Assembly: GCA_028282325.1 (NCBI GenBank)
Contig: JANQID010000106.1
Coordinates: 1-43,352 of the forward strand
Length of the DNA stretch: 43,352 nt
Direction of reading: 5' to 3'
Source: Chloroflexaceae bacterium
GTDB lineage: Bacteria; Chloroflexota; Chloroflexia; Chloroflexales; Chloroflexaceae
Shown here: positions 7,104-15,863 of the stretch, in pieces
Numbering within the stretch: position 1 is the first letter of the stretch
How the letters are laid out: each line of letters opens with the position of its first letter
The notes under the pieces: model-generated
The model's input: only the letters and a program-made list of their open reading frames with translations
The model's database searches: none
What the model was told of the DNA's origin: nothing
Program-made: the position numbers and the translations under genes

Positions 7104-9032
7104 CGCCAGTGTGAGCAGCAACAGCGCCAGCGTGAATGCGCCGGGACCTGGGTCGAGTAAGAACGCCCAGGGTGTGTCCAGCAGAAAGACGACACCGTAC
7201 GGCGCGGCTGCTAGCGCCGCTGCGGCGACGAGCGCCAGGGTCAGCGTGCCAGGGCTAAACAGCTCCGGTTGCAGCGGGGCGATGGCGAGCGCGCTGCGCA
7301 TTTGCGCGCGAGCGGCGGCATAGCTGGCGAACAGGCCGCCGAGCAGCATCCCAGCAAAGAGCGTCAATGCCGCCATCGTCGACATAAACGCAAACGCGCC
7401 GATAAGCCAGATTGCCGCAAGCGCCGTAAACCCGACGAGACCGCTTAGCACGTACCCCAGATACGCTCCTATCCACTGGGCATAGCGCGCCGCACGACGC
7501 ACCCCCGCACTCAGGTCGGCGCGATTGCGTACCCCACGATATGCAGCCGCGATGATTGCCGGACCGATCAACCCCAACTCTGCCCAGAGCACCCACACGC
7601 GCAGCAACGTCTCGCGGTGCAGCGGCTCCGGGGTCGGCAGCAGCAGCCAGCGCACCATTCCCACAGCCAGCAGCACAAGCGCGATCGTCGCTATGCCGCC
7701 GCGCCCAGTGCGCTGCGCCGAGGCGTGGTATACACAGCGCTCGAACACGCTATCGGCCAACCGGCCGTACCAGGGTTCCGGCTCGGCAAAACCGCTGCCT
7801 TGATAGAGCACCGGCATGCTCCAATCGACCAGACCGCCGGCGGCGCGCATTGCAATGCGACCCGCTGCGACCGCTTGCTCCAGCGACCGACCTTGCGCAA
7901 ACGTATGGTACAGCGCCCGGATGAACGCCTCAGACGATGCCTGATCGACGGCGCCCTGCATCGCGATCACCGCCGGCGCGCATTGCCGAATAAGTTCGAG
8001 CGCAATGCTTTCGACTGCCAATCGTTCGCGGTCAGCGTCTGCGCCGTTGGGGCGGTTTTCCAGATTAGGAATAGCATCGCCAGCGTGACAGGCTTGCAGC
8101 ACAATTAGTTGCACATCGCCAGCCAGCGAGAAAATTGGTGCAAGATCGAACGCACTGACTCGCTGAATATAGCCGTCGCGATGAGTGAACAGCAAGCTGT
8201 TGCGCCCGCGATTGCCGATGTCCTGGCGTTCGCCATGGCAAAGGATGTGAACAATCTGTGGATTAGTCGCTTGCAATCGGCGCTGCAATTCGCCGAGGGT
8301 GTCGGCGTCGGCGTACCACCAGCACGGAATCGGCTGATCGGGAAGCACCGACGCGATGGAGGCGCGGGTCGCTCCAAGATCGATCGGTTGCCCGTCTGTC
8401 GGCGTTGCGGCGAAAGCTTGCAGCCGCAACGGACGCGCGAGGCGCGGCACGACGTTGCATCCAATCGATTGAACCTGGCGGATTAGCGTCACGTCGGCGT
8501 TGAGCAATACGAACCCCTCGTCGTCGTGCTCGGCCTGCGCGCCGCGCACGAGCGGCAGGACCATCAACTCCCACGGCACGCCGAGGAGGTATTTGGCATC
8601 GCGTGCGACTTCCAAGATCAAGCGCAGCGCGCGGCGACGCTGTCTGGAGCGCTGAATTGCCGCAATGATGCTCTGGCGCACCGTCTGTGGCAGGATCTCG
8701 GCGACGCGGCGACCCAGGTCAATGAGTGCGCGCAGATCGTAGCGATCAAGCGAAGGCGTGGGGAGACCACAGGCTTCCAATTCGCGCTGGAGTCGTAGGC
8801 GTTGCTCGTAGGCGCGGCGCAGTTCGCAAACCTGGCTAAATTGGAACGCCTCTCGCTGACGAAACGGTCCGCCGAGCATCCCCACGCCGGGCCGCTCAAG
8901 TGTGGCGTGAAACAACTCCTCGTCCTCGGCGACAGTCCGACTGATGATGACACGCACAACGTCATACGCAGGGCCCAACGGCGGAATCGATTCTCGGCTC
9001 CGATAGCGCGGCAGTAATGATGCGATAGTCAT
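7089..9032 (-). CDS. CHAT-domain protease with C-terminal membrane anchor
   Basis: A 647-residue protein. The CHAT (caspase-HetF-associated with TPRs) cysteine-protease domain occupies about residues 140-415, with predicted catalytic His266 in VHILCHGE and Cys315 in LQACHAGD. The N-terminal 130 residues are helical and basic. After residue 445 there are about six hydrophobic segments (446-464, 478-498, 521-545, 548-572, 595-617, 624-646), so the protease domain is probably held on the cytoplasmic face of the membrane. GGAG lies 5 nt before the ATG. It starts 9 bp after the membrane-protein gene at 9042-10460 ends, so the two are co-transcribed, and it converges on the candidate anti-sigma gene. 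CHAT assignment is firm; the substrate is unknown. Confidence 0.85.
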   Translation of the reverse strand: MTIASLLPRYRSRESIPPLGPAYDVVRVIISRTVAEDEELFHATLERPGVGMLGGPFRQREAFQFSQVCELRRAYEQRLRLQRELEACGLPTPSLDRYDLRALIDLGRRVAEILPQTVRQSIIAAIQRSRQRRRALRLILEVARDAKYLLGVPWELMVLPLVRGAQAEHDDEGFVLLNADVTLIRQVQSIGCNVVPRLARPLRLQAFAATPTDGQPIDLGATRASIASVLPDQPIPCWWYADADTLGELQRRLQATNPQIVHILCHGERQDIGNRGRNSLLFTHRDGYIQRVSAFDLAPIFSLAGDVQLIVLQACHAGDAIPNLENRPNGADADRERLAVESIALELIRQCAPAVIAMQGAVDQASSEAFIRALYHTFAQGRSLEQAVAAGRIAMRAAGGLVDWSMPVLYQGSGFAEPEPWYGRLADSVFERCVYHASAQRTGRGGIATIALVLLAVGMVRWLLLPTPEPLHRETLLRVWVLWAELGLIGPAIIAAAYRGVRNRADLSAGVRRAARYAQWIGAYLGYVLSGLVGFTALAAIWLIGAFAFMSTMAALTLFAGMLLGGLFASYAAARAQMRSALAIAPLQPELFSPGTLTLALVAAAALAAAPYGVVFLLDTPWAFLLDPGPGAFTLALLLLTLALLWE

Positions 9033-9041
9033 ATAACTCCA

Positions 9042-10460
9042 TTATGCCATCAAAAACTGACGTTGCTTGTCATCAAGGCGTCGGCGTTCAACAGCAAGCA
9101 AAAAATGTATATGCTCGTATATCGTCGCCAGCAGATCGGATGGCCAGCCTGTCAACCCGCACGATGCAGATGGAAACGCCGTGATGGCCGCACCGCGTTC
9201 AAGCGCGTCGTTGGTTGCCAGCGAACGCAATTGGAGCAGCGCACGGCTAATCGGATCGGCGACATCGGCGCAATGCGGCGCCGCGAGGAGGCGCTCCCTC
9301 GCCGCGGACCAGCGCGTTGATTGTAGCACTGCGAGACTGAGATCCAGCAATATCGCCAGCGATGTTGCACTGGGCCAGTCCTGGCAGGCGACCAGCAAAA
9401 CACGCCGGCGTTTAATCTCCGTCGGCCATGCCTCAGGTGATTCGACGTGCGCCAGTGCAGCATACGCAGCAACCAGCGGATGGGGTTGGGCTGAACGCTC
9501 GACGATGCCCCGCAGCAATGCGGCGCCATCGGAGCGGGTGCTGAGCCGCAAGAGTAAAGGATGCGCCATCCGGCGATCCTGCCCGGCGGCCAGAATGGCC
9601 CGCTCCGCAGCTCGATGCTGCCCAGGATGGCGCGCAACGTCCAGCAACCAGTCGCATCCCGCGTCGCTATCAACGGCGCACGCTCGCACGAGCAAGCCGC
9701 GCAATCCCGGCAGCGGCGGCAAACTCAGATCGTCGTAGGAAACGGGGTGCCATTGGCGGATCGAGCGCACGCATACGCCTGTTCGTACGGCGACTACCAA
9801 CGTTACACTGAGCAACGCCGCCCAGAGATAGCTCAGCGGACGTAACACGCCGACGGCAAACCCGATGAACGCGGGGGAGAGCGCCACGCAAGCCGGATGC
9901 AGCGTGTATGATTGCCAGAGCGCGCCGCCGATCACAAGTGCGCCGCCTGTGATGAGCCAACGCGCGGCGTTGGCCTCGTCGCGACATTTATGGCGTGCCA
10001 GGATAACCGTGACAACACCACCGACCAATACGCCAAGCATACATCCGATGGATATGTGAGGGGCGTGCAACAGCGGCGGCTGCGCGCGTGCGTCGTTTAA
10101 CACCAGCGCCAGAACCAGCGTCAACGGCGGCGTCATCGCGAGTAGGTTGCGCAGCATCCAGAACGCACCGTTGCGCAGCGGCCCCAGGCGTCGATCAGCG
10201 CTGATCATCGTGCAAATTCCGGCAATTGCGATGGGGATCGTGATCGCGAAGCACAGGCTGGCGATCATTTCCGTCGGACGTAGGCTCAGCAACGACCCGA
10301 TGCCCAGGACAAGCAATCCCAATGCCCCAACGAGCGTAGTCAGCGCCGCCAGCGCTGTCCAGACGAGGTTGCGTCGCCCGCCCGCCAGATAGTCGGCAAA
10401 ACGTCGAGGCCGGAGCAGCGTGGCGGCTATGATTTTGAACAGATGCGGCGATTGCGACAC
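9042..10460 (-). CDS. Membrane protein with helical C-terminal domain, unknown function
   Basis: A product of about 472 residues. The N-terminal half has around seven hydrophobic segments (for example TALAALTTLVGALGLLVLGI and MLGVLVGGVVTVILA). The C-terminal half (from about residue 245) is soluble and built of short Ala/Leu-rich helices that could form an alpha-alpha repeat fold. No known domain is recognised. The start is uncertain: the GTG at 10460 (MSQSPHLFK) has AAGG 6 nt upstream, whereas the frame extends to a TTG at 10499 that overlaps a likely -10 site. It lies 9 bp upstream of the CHAT-TM gene and is probably its partner, such as a sensor or scaffold. It is divergent from the TPR-CHAT gene. 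Confidence 0.7.
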   Translation of the reverse strand: MSQSPHLFKIIAATLLRPRRFADYLAGGRRNLVWTALAALTTLVGALGLLVLGIGSLLSLRPTEMIASLCFAITIPIAIAGICTMISADRRLGPLRNGAFWMLRNLLAMTPPLTLVLALVLNDARAQPPLLHAPHISIGCMLGVLVGGVVTVILARHKCRDEANAARWLITGGALVIGGALWQSYTLHPACVALSPAFIGFAVGVLRPLSYLWAALLSVTLVVAVRTGVCVRSIRQWHPVSYDDLSLPPLPGLRGLLVRACAVDSDAGCDWLLDVARHPGQHRAAERAILAAGQDRRMAHPLLLRLSTRSDGAALLRGIVERSAQPHPLVAAYAALAHVESPEAWPTEIKRRRVLLVACQDWPSATSLAILLDLSLAVLQSTRWSAARERLLAAPHCADVADPISRALLQLRSLATNDALERGAAITAFPSASCGLTGWPSDLLATIYEHIHFLLAVERRRLDDKQRQFLMA

Positions 10461-10498
10461 GATCGACCTTGAACAACGGCAGAGAATCTCTCTATCCA

Positions 10499-10529
10499 AC
10501 TATACTATACTATTCGCGCCGCTACGCAA
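10499..10529 (-). promoter_or_regulatory. Weak promoter candidate for the membrane-protein/CHAT pair
   Basis: Minus-strand TTGCGT (10524-10529) and TATAGT (10499-10504) are 19 bp apart, within overlapping TATAGT repeats. If used, transcription would begin near 10492, which favours the GTG at 10460 as the start codon. Confidence 0.35.
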
Positions 10530-10665
10530 GATGTGACGCAATGTTTGGCACAAAACTCGGGTATTATGAGACGATGGCGCCTGCTATCGGATCGACTCAT
10601 TCCAGGATGCAATGAGCGGCTATGTTCTACGCAAATAGCTAATCTCCGTTGAGGAGGCTTGACCC

Positions 10666-13581
10666 GTGACAGCGCACATACATGACAGGGACGTCATAGC
10701 CCGATTGCTCGCATTGGCCGAAATTCATCCCCGTCGCGCGGTTCGCCTGACGCGTCGTTTGCTCCAGACTATCCCAACCGGCAATGTATTTGTTCATGCT
10801 CGCGTCAGTTATGTTCTCGGCTGGTCGCTGCTGCTCTGGGAGCGTTTTGATCAGGCGCGCCCCTTTCTCGATGCGGCGCAACACATATTCAATCGCCTGC
10901 AACGACCGTACGATGCACTGCGTTGCGAACACGGCCTTTTGCGCATCAACGCCGCCCAACTACGTCAGCCCGATCTGGAATCGGCCTTTACCGATCTAAC
11001 CCTTCGTTTTTCACAGATCGGCGCGGCGCGCGAGTCGCTGACCGTGCAGCTTGATCACGTCCAACTGGCGACCGCCCAAGGGCATTGGCAAGATGCCCAA
11101 AATATCTTGAGCGATATCGAACCGGCTGCTGCCGCAGCGGGCAATCTCACGTGGGCGCTATGGCTATGGCGTCGTGGTGTTGTCGCCATTTCCTCAAATG
11201 ATTTTGCCTACGCGGCGATGTTTTTGGAGAAGGCGGAGAATCAATTTGCCAAGCTGCATCAACGCTTGTACGTTGCTCGTTGTTGGGCCGACCAGGGCGT
11301 TCTGGCAACCCGACTGGAAAAACTCGACTATGCGCTTGAGTGCTACCAGCGTGCTGAACATGTATTTCGCCGTCTCGATTTACCCTTGCGTATGGCATTC
11401 TCAACACGCAATACCGGCCTTGTCTTTATGATGCGCGGCGAGTACGATCAGGCCCTCACGGCGACGCTCACAGCCCTCGAATATTTCACTGCTCTGGGTC
11501 GCGCCAGCGATGTTGGCGGCGCACAGCTCAATCTCGGAAACATCCATTTTTATACCGGGCGAATGGAAGCCGCGCTGGCGAATTATGTCCGTGCGGAAGC
11601 GCTGTGTGAAAGAACCGGGATGCTCGCCGAACGACTGCTCGCCCGACGCAATCGCGCGATGGTCTATCGCGCGCACGGCCGTCTCGAAGAGGCTCGTACA
11701 TTGCTGGACGATGTTGAACAACAGGCATGGGAGCTTAGATACCTCTCGGAAGTCGCCGAAGTGCGCAGTGTGAAGGCGGCGCTGCACGTTGACGAAGGCC
11801 AGAATGCTGATGCGATGCGACTGTATGCAGAAGCAAGTACTTTATTCGATCAGATCGCCAATGCGCCCGCGGCAGCCGAATGCCGAATGGAGCAGGGCTG
11901 GCTGGCATTGCGAAGCGATGCATTCGATCAGGCGCGTATGTTCTTCCAATCCGCCGAAGCAGATCTGCAACGACATCCGCATCATCATTGGCGCATCAGT
12001 TATGGGTTGGGAAAATGCGCTGAAGCCAGCCAGGACGTTCAAACTGCGCTGCATTTCTATGAACAAGCGAGCGCAATCATCGCCGGCTTACGTCTGCGCC
12101 TGGCAAGCGAAGAGGCTTCAAGCGCACTCTACAATCAGGCTGCACAGTTCTATACCGATGCCATTCACCTTGCCTCAGCATCCAACGCGCTGGAGAAACT
12201 ACTGGTTATCAGCGAGTCGCAACGTGGATTGACATTGCAGCGCCTGATGGCAATCGAACGCTACCGCCTTCCAGAATCCTGCCGAATAGAGCATAACGAA
12301 CTGCGGATCCGGATCGAAGCGGCGCTTGAACCTGAACAACCGACCGCCGCGCAGACCGCCGCCCTCGACGAACTGCTGGCTACATACAATGATCTGTTAC
12401 TGCGCGCCCGCCATCACGAAGGCATGCCGCCAGTAGAGCATTCGCGGCGTCTGGATCTTGCCAAGCTCCGTACTCAGCTCAACACAGCATTCCCCGACGG
12501 ATGGACCGCGCTTGTCTATGTGTTGCTCGATGGAGAACTGCTGATCATCACATACACCGACACAACCCTGGAACTTGATCGTACGCCAGTCGATGCACGA
12601 CTGCGCCAGTGCCTTGATCGCGCCTGTTTGCCGAGACATCGCCGATTTACGTATCTCAATCTACGCTATATGAGTGGACAGGAGCCGGCTCCCTGGAAAA
12701 CGTTGACCGAGCTATCCAAAAGGCTGATCCCTGAGCAGGTGCATAGCCGCTTGCACGACAACCATCGCTTGCTGATCGCACCAAGCGGTTTGCTCCATGC
12801 ATTGCCCTGGTCGGCGCTGCGCATAGATGACGCCTGGCTCTGTCAACGTGCAGTTGTGCAACTCGTGCCCGGCTTACTGCTCTGGTCGCACCTGGCGACA
12901 TCGCCGACGACGCATGAACACAACGCGCTCTTGCTAGGATGCAGCCAGTTTGGCGGTCGTGCGGCAGATTTGCCGAATGCTTTGCCATCCCTCGACCTTG
13001 TTCAACGTTACTGGCACGGCCCGACAATGCGCCTGGAAGACGCCGCAGCAACACGCAAAGCGCTGCTGACCGGGGCGACACAAGGCGTATGGCAGCGCTA
13101 TCGATTGCTCCATTTTGCCACGCATGCGCAATTTATCCCGAATCGGGGTATGCTTGCGCATATGAAGCTCGCTGATCGCGATCTGTTCATCGATGACATT
13201 TTGTGGCTAGGGCTGCGTGGCGCGCTGGTCGTTCTCGCCGCATGCGACGGCGCCGCTCATGAGGTATTGTCCGGCGAGGAAGTATTGAGTTTGAGCCGGG
13301 CTTTTCTGGCTGCCGGAGCCCGTGATGTGGTCGCCAGCCTCTGGAAGATGTACGATCATGCGATTCTGGAAATCCTGGAACCCTTCTATGCAGTGCTGGC
13401 GGCGGGCGAGGATGCGCCAACAGCGCTAGCTCACGCGCAGCGAATGATGATTACGCGCTACGAAAATGGCGACACCGCCGGCCAACCAATTTACTCACCG
13501 CTGGTGTGGGCCAGCCTGAGCGCGCTCGGCGCCGGAGCGACTTCGGTATCCGCACGAAACGAACAGGCTGAAGCGAAATAA
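10666..13581 (+). CDS. TPR-repeat CHAT-domain protease
   Basis: A 971-residue protein. Residues about 20-480 are tandem TPR-type helical repeats (for example ALECYQRAEHVFRRLDLPL, AQLNLGNIHFYTGRMEAALA), a protein-binding superhelix. A linker of about 150 residues follows, then the CHAT domain from about 640 to 960. The predicted catalytic His820 lies in HFATHA and Cys860 in LAACDGA, followed by the family's SLSRAFLAAGARDVVASLW stretch. The GTG start at 10666 is preceded by GAGGAGG with an 8-nt spacer. There is no membrane span. The architecture is that of the TPR-CHAT (separase/caspase-like) proteases, including the protease partner in type III-E CRISPR, but no CRISPR gene is nearby. It is divergent from the membrane CHAT operon and a strong hairpin follows it. 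Confidence 0.92.
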   Translation: MTAHIHDRDVIARLLALAEIHPRRAVRLTRRLLQTIPTGNVFVHARVSYVLGWSLLLWERFDQARPFLDAAQHIFNRLQRPYDALRCEHGLLRINAAQLRQPDLESAFTDLTLRFSQIGAARESLTVQLDHVQLATAQGHWQDAQNILSDIEPAAAAAGNLTWALWLWRRGVVAISSNDFAYAAMFLEKAENQFAKLHQRLYVARCWADQGVLATRLEKLDYALECYQRAEHVFRRLDLPLRMAFSTRNTGLVFMMRGEYDQALTATLTALEYFTALGRASDVGGAQLNLGNIHFYTGRMEAALANYVRAEALCERTGMLAERLLARRNRAMVYRAHGRLEEARTLLDDVEQQAWELRYLSEVAEVRSVKAALHVDEGQNADAMRLYAEASTLFDQIANAPAAAECRMEQGWLALRSDAFDQARMFFQSAEADLQRHPHHHWRISYGLGKCAEASQDVQTALHFYEQASAIIAGLRLRLASEEASSALYNQAAQFYTDAIHLASASNALEKLLVISESQRGLTLQRLMAIERYRLPESCRIEHNELRIRIEAALEPEQPTAAQTAALDELLATYNDLLLRARHHEGMPPVEHSRRLDLAKLRTQLNTAFPDGWTALVYVLLDGELLIITYTDTTLELDRTPVDARLRQCLDRACLPRHRRFTYLNLRYMSGQEPAPWKTLTELSKRLIPEQVHSRLHDNHRLLIAPSGLLHALPWSALRIDDAWLCQRAVVQLVPGLLLWSHLATSPTTHEHNALLLGCSQFGGRAADLPNALPSLDLVQRYWHGPTMRLEDAAATRKALLTGATQGVWQRYRLLHFATHAQFIPNRGMLAHMKLADRDLFIDDILWLGLRGALVVLAACDGAAHEVLSGEEVLSLSRAFLAAGARDVVASLWKMYDHAILEILEPFYAVLAAGEDAPTALAHAQRMMITRYENGDTAGQPIYSPLVWASLSALGAGATSVSARNEQAEAK

Positions 13582-13590
13582 CGACAAGCA

Positions 13591-13623
13591 AATGCGGCAG
13601 CCGTTTCTATTGGCTGCCGCATT
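13591..13623 (+). terminator. Strong hairpin between the TPR-CHAT gene and tRNA-Val
   Basis: A 12-bp perfect stem (13591-13602 with 13612-13623) with a 9-nt loop, placed 10 bp after the TPR-CHAT stop and 2 bp from the tRNA 3' end. It is suited to a bidirectional terminator, but neither strand has a proper U-tract. Confidence 0.6.
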
Positions 13624-13624
13624 C

Positions 13625-13701
13625 TGGTGGGCGATAGTGGACTCGAACCACTGACCTCGTCGGTGTGAACGACGCGCTCTAACCAACTGAGCTAATCGCC
13701 C
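13625..13701 (-). tRNA. tRNA-Val (anticodon CAC)
   Basis: The minus strand folds as a cloverleaf. The acceptor is GGGCGAT/ATCGCCC, the D arm is GCTCAGTTGGTTAGAGC, the anticodon stem is CGTCG/CGACG with loop TTCACAC (anticodon CAC, Val), and the T arm contains GGTTCGAGTCC. The discriminator A and the 3' CCA are encoded (13625-13628). Confidence 0.96.
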
Positions 13702-13714
13702 AAATGATTACGGG

Positions 13715-13743
13715 AGTATAGCATACCCTGTTGGCGTTTGCAA
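13715..13743 (-). promoter_or_regulatory. Promoter of tRNA-Val
   Basis: Minus-strand TTGCAA (13738-13743), a 17-bp spacer, and TATACT (13715-13720) with an extended TGC. The predicted start near 13708 gives a leader of about 6 nt. The -35 overlaps the outer arm of the hairpin that follows ugd. Confidence 0.6.
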
Positions 13744-13784
13744 CCACGCCCGCCAGCTTTCTCCGCTGGCGAGCGTGGTTGCAA
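13738..13784 (-). terminator. Long hairpin downstream of ugd
   Basis: A 19-bp stem with one A-C mismatch (13738-13757 with 13765-13784) around a 7-nt loop, beginning 31 bp after the ugd stop. It is very stable and ends with TTGCAA at both feet. It lacks a U-tract, and its downstream foot doubles as the tRNA-Val -35. Confidence 0.6.
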
Positions 13785-13814
13785 TGGATCGTTCGTCTGG
13801 TTGCGATGTTCAAG

Positions 13815-15170
13815 TTAGCACTGGGGAACCACTTGATCAAGCGGCAGAAGCTGCTGTTCGATCAAGATCGGCTGCGCTCCACGACCAACGCCCCAGTAGG
13901 TGAATCCGCGTTTGGCCATATCCTGCGGATCATAGATATTGCGCCCGTCAATGATAATAGGTTGACGCATCACACGCTGGATCTTATCCAGGTTGATCTG
14001 CTTGAACTCATTCCACTCAGTGATGATAAGCATCACATCGGCATCTTTCGCCGCATCGTAGGGCGTAGCGCAGAACGTGACTTCGGGCATAACCTCTTCG
14101 GCGCGCTCCATAGCTACGGGATCATACGCTTTGACCGTGGCCCCGCCTGATTGCAATGCTTGAATGATGTCAATCGACGGCGCTTCGCGCATATCATCTG
14201 TGTTGGGCTTGAACGACAACCCAAGAACGCCGATCACCTTGCCATCCAAATCCGATAGAAGCGTACGCACTTTATCGACAAAACGGCGGCGTGCATCCTG
14301 GTTGATATCCATCACGGCCTGCAACAACTGGGGGTGACAGCCAGCGCTCGCAGCCATATGCCGAAGCGCCAACACATCTTTCGGAAAACACGAACCGCCA
14401 TAACCAATGCCTGCGTCCAGAAAGTGCGGCCCAATGCGTTTGTCCGCACCCATACCGCGAGCAACTTCGCGCACATCGGCGCCCAGGCGTTCGCAAATCT
14501 GAGAGATCTCGTTGATAAAAGAAATACGTGCAGCTAAAAAGGCATTAGAAGCGTACTTGATCATTTCAGCGGTGCGCAGGTCGGTGATAATCACCATTGT
14601 ACCCAGCGGATCATGCAATGCGGCAACTTTCTCGGCAGCTTCGCGATCAGTCGAACCTAGCACAATGCGATCAGGATGGAAGAAATCACTTACGGCGCTG
14701 CCTTCGCGAAGGAACTCAGGATTCGAGACAATAGAGAAGGGAGCGCTGGTATGCGAATGCTCGGCGATAATCTGGCTTACTTTGTCGCCGGTGCCAACCG
14801 GGACAGTGCTCTTATCAATAATGACAATTGGCCCGGTGAGCGCACTGCCAATCCCGCGCGCTGCGGCCTCGACATAGCCAAGATCGGCGGCGCCATCGTC
14901 GCTCATCGGCGTTCCTACCGTGATGAAAGCAAAATCGGCGCCTTCAACAGCGATAGCATAGTCATCGGTAAACGAAAGGCGTTCTGCGCGCATATTGCGC
15001 TCCATCAGCTCTTCGAGCCCTGGCTCATAAATCGGTGATTTTCCGGAGCGCAGCAAATCAACCTTTTGCCTATCAATGTCCATGCACACGACGCGATTGC
15101 CAAGATCGGCAAAGCACACACCAGTGACGAGGCCGACATAGCCCGTTCCGATCACGCATATCTGTTTCAA
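13815..15170 (-). CDS. ugd: UDP-glucose 6-dehydrogenase
   Basis: Oxidises UDP-glucose to UDP-glucuronate with two NAD+, feeding polysaccharide and glycolipid synthesis. At 451 residues it has the usual UDP-glucose/GDP-mannose dehydrogenase layout. The Rossmann motif GTGYVG is at 8-13, the central helix contains Lys205 (AEMIKYASNAFLA), Glu154 lies in NPEFLREG, and the catalytic Cys261 is in GYGGSCFPKD. The C-terminal UDP-binding domain contains GLSFKPNTDDMREAPS. The start is a TTG at 15170, 6 nt after AGGAGG, giving MKQICVIGTGYVG; no better start is available. It is monocistronic, bounded by a long hairpin on the tRNA side and open intergenic DNA upstream. The neighbours do not suggest a specific polysaccharide locus. 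Confidence 0.97.
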   Translation of the reverse strand: MKQICVIGTGYVGLVTGVCFADLGNRVVCMDIDRQKVDLLRSGKSPIYEPGLEELMERNMRAERLSFTDDYAIAVEGADFAFITVGTPMSDDGAADLGYVEAAARGIGSALTGPIVIIDKSTVPVGTGDKVSQIIAEHSHTSAPFSIVSNPEFLREGSAVSDFFHPDRIVLGSTDREAAEKVAALHDPLGTMVIITDLRTAEMIKYASNAFLAARISFINEISQICERLGADVREVARGMGADKRIGPHFLDAGIGYGGSCFPKDVLALRHMAASAGCHPQLLQAVMDINQDARRRFVDKVRTLLSDLDGKVIGVLGLSFKPNTDDMREAPSIDIIQALQSGGATVKAYDPVAMERAEEVMPEVTFCATPYDAAKDADVMLIITEWNEFKQINLDKIQRVMRQPIIIDGRNIYDPQDMAKRGFTYWGVGRGAQPILIEQQLLPLDQVVPQC

Positions 15171-15529
15171 AACCGTCCTCCTTAGACGTACAGATGTATT
15201 GTGAACCCAGGCGCAGGTTCAAACATTCCAATGATGTGCAAGTGAACGTAACGATTGTACCCGATTTCTATTACGACGCTGTAGATGCAGATCTAACCTT
15301 CAACTAAATGCAGAGTATAAGGAGCAATAGTGACGATTTTATGAATGGCGCTACGCATACATATAAGCATATCAAGTTACTGTGCAATGCGTTCAAACGA
15401 TAAAGCAATTCTATCCAATCTATTACGTAACAAACCAACACTTGCCAGATGCGACGCGCCAGGCTTGACAAACGCCTCTATTAACGCGTTGCCGCACCTG
15501 AAAGGTTTACACGGCATGTACGACTGCTC
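15171..15529 (-). other. Intergenic DNA upstream of ugd
   Basis: About 360 bp with no supported gene. On the minus strand a TACAAT (15254-15259) could be the ugd -10, but the -35 is poor. Short open frames here lack ribosome sites and recognisable domains. The stretch ends at the MITE-like copy beginning at 15530. Confidence 0.4.
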
Positions 15530-15668
15530 TACCAAACGATGATGCGTATGCTGCATGCCACCCTTCCCCTTCGCTGCGCTCAGGGTCAGGGTCTCGATGG
15601 CCTTGGAGTCCGAGATTCTTCGCTGCGCTCAGAATGACCGCATGCGGTGTCTTCAATATTGTTTGGTA
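15530..15668 (-). repeat. MITE-like element copy 2 (complete, 139 bp)
   Basis: A complete element with TA|CCAAAC at the left (15530) and GTTTGG|TA at the right (15668). These are terminal inverted repeats with TA on both flanks, as expected of TA-targeting IS630/Tc1-type insertions. There is no coding sequence. The interior holds palindromic pieces of the type TTCGCTGCGCTCA. Compared with copies 1 and 5, an inner segment of about 33 bp bounded by ACCCT/AGGGT is inverted relative to the element ends. Confidence 0.75.
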
Positions 15669-15795
15669 TCTATTCATACACTGCCGTTCATCTAGAGGTT
15701 ATGAAAAATCGTTTATGCAGCACGCCTGATGAAGTCGAGCAGTCGTTCATTGCAGCGTTGAGAATATTGCAAGCCAGTGGCGAACCCTTTCACGC

Positions 15796-15838
15796 AAAAA
15801 CGCTTCCTTGCCAGTACAACATTGGCAAGGAAGCGTTT
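15796..15838 (-). terminator. Rho-independent terminator of the S1 gene
   Basis: A 15-16-bp perfect stem (15798-15813 with 15823-15838) around a 9-nt loop, followed on the minus strand by TTTTT (complement of 15796-15800). It lies 26 bp past the S1 stop and is a textbook terminator. Confidence 0.88.
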
Positions 15839-15863
15839 CTTTGCAGATGATTCGGGCCAAAAA

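Noticed and set aside
5210-13581. Type III-E CRISPR (Craspase) locus
   Set aside because: TPR-CHAT and a sigma factor are present, but there is no gRAMP effector, no Csx30/Csx31 that I can recognise and no CRISPR array in the window.
15345-15850. Several short plus-strand frames between ugd and the S1 gene
   Set aside because: They run into the MITE-like element or the S1 terminator and have no ribosome site or recognisable product.
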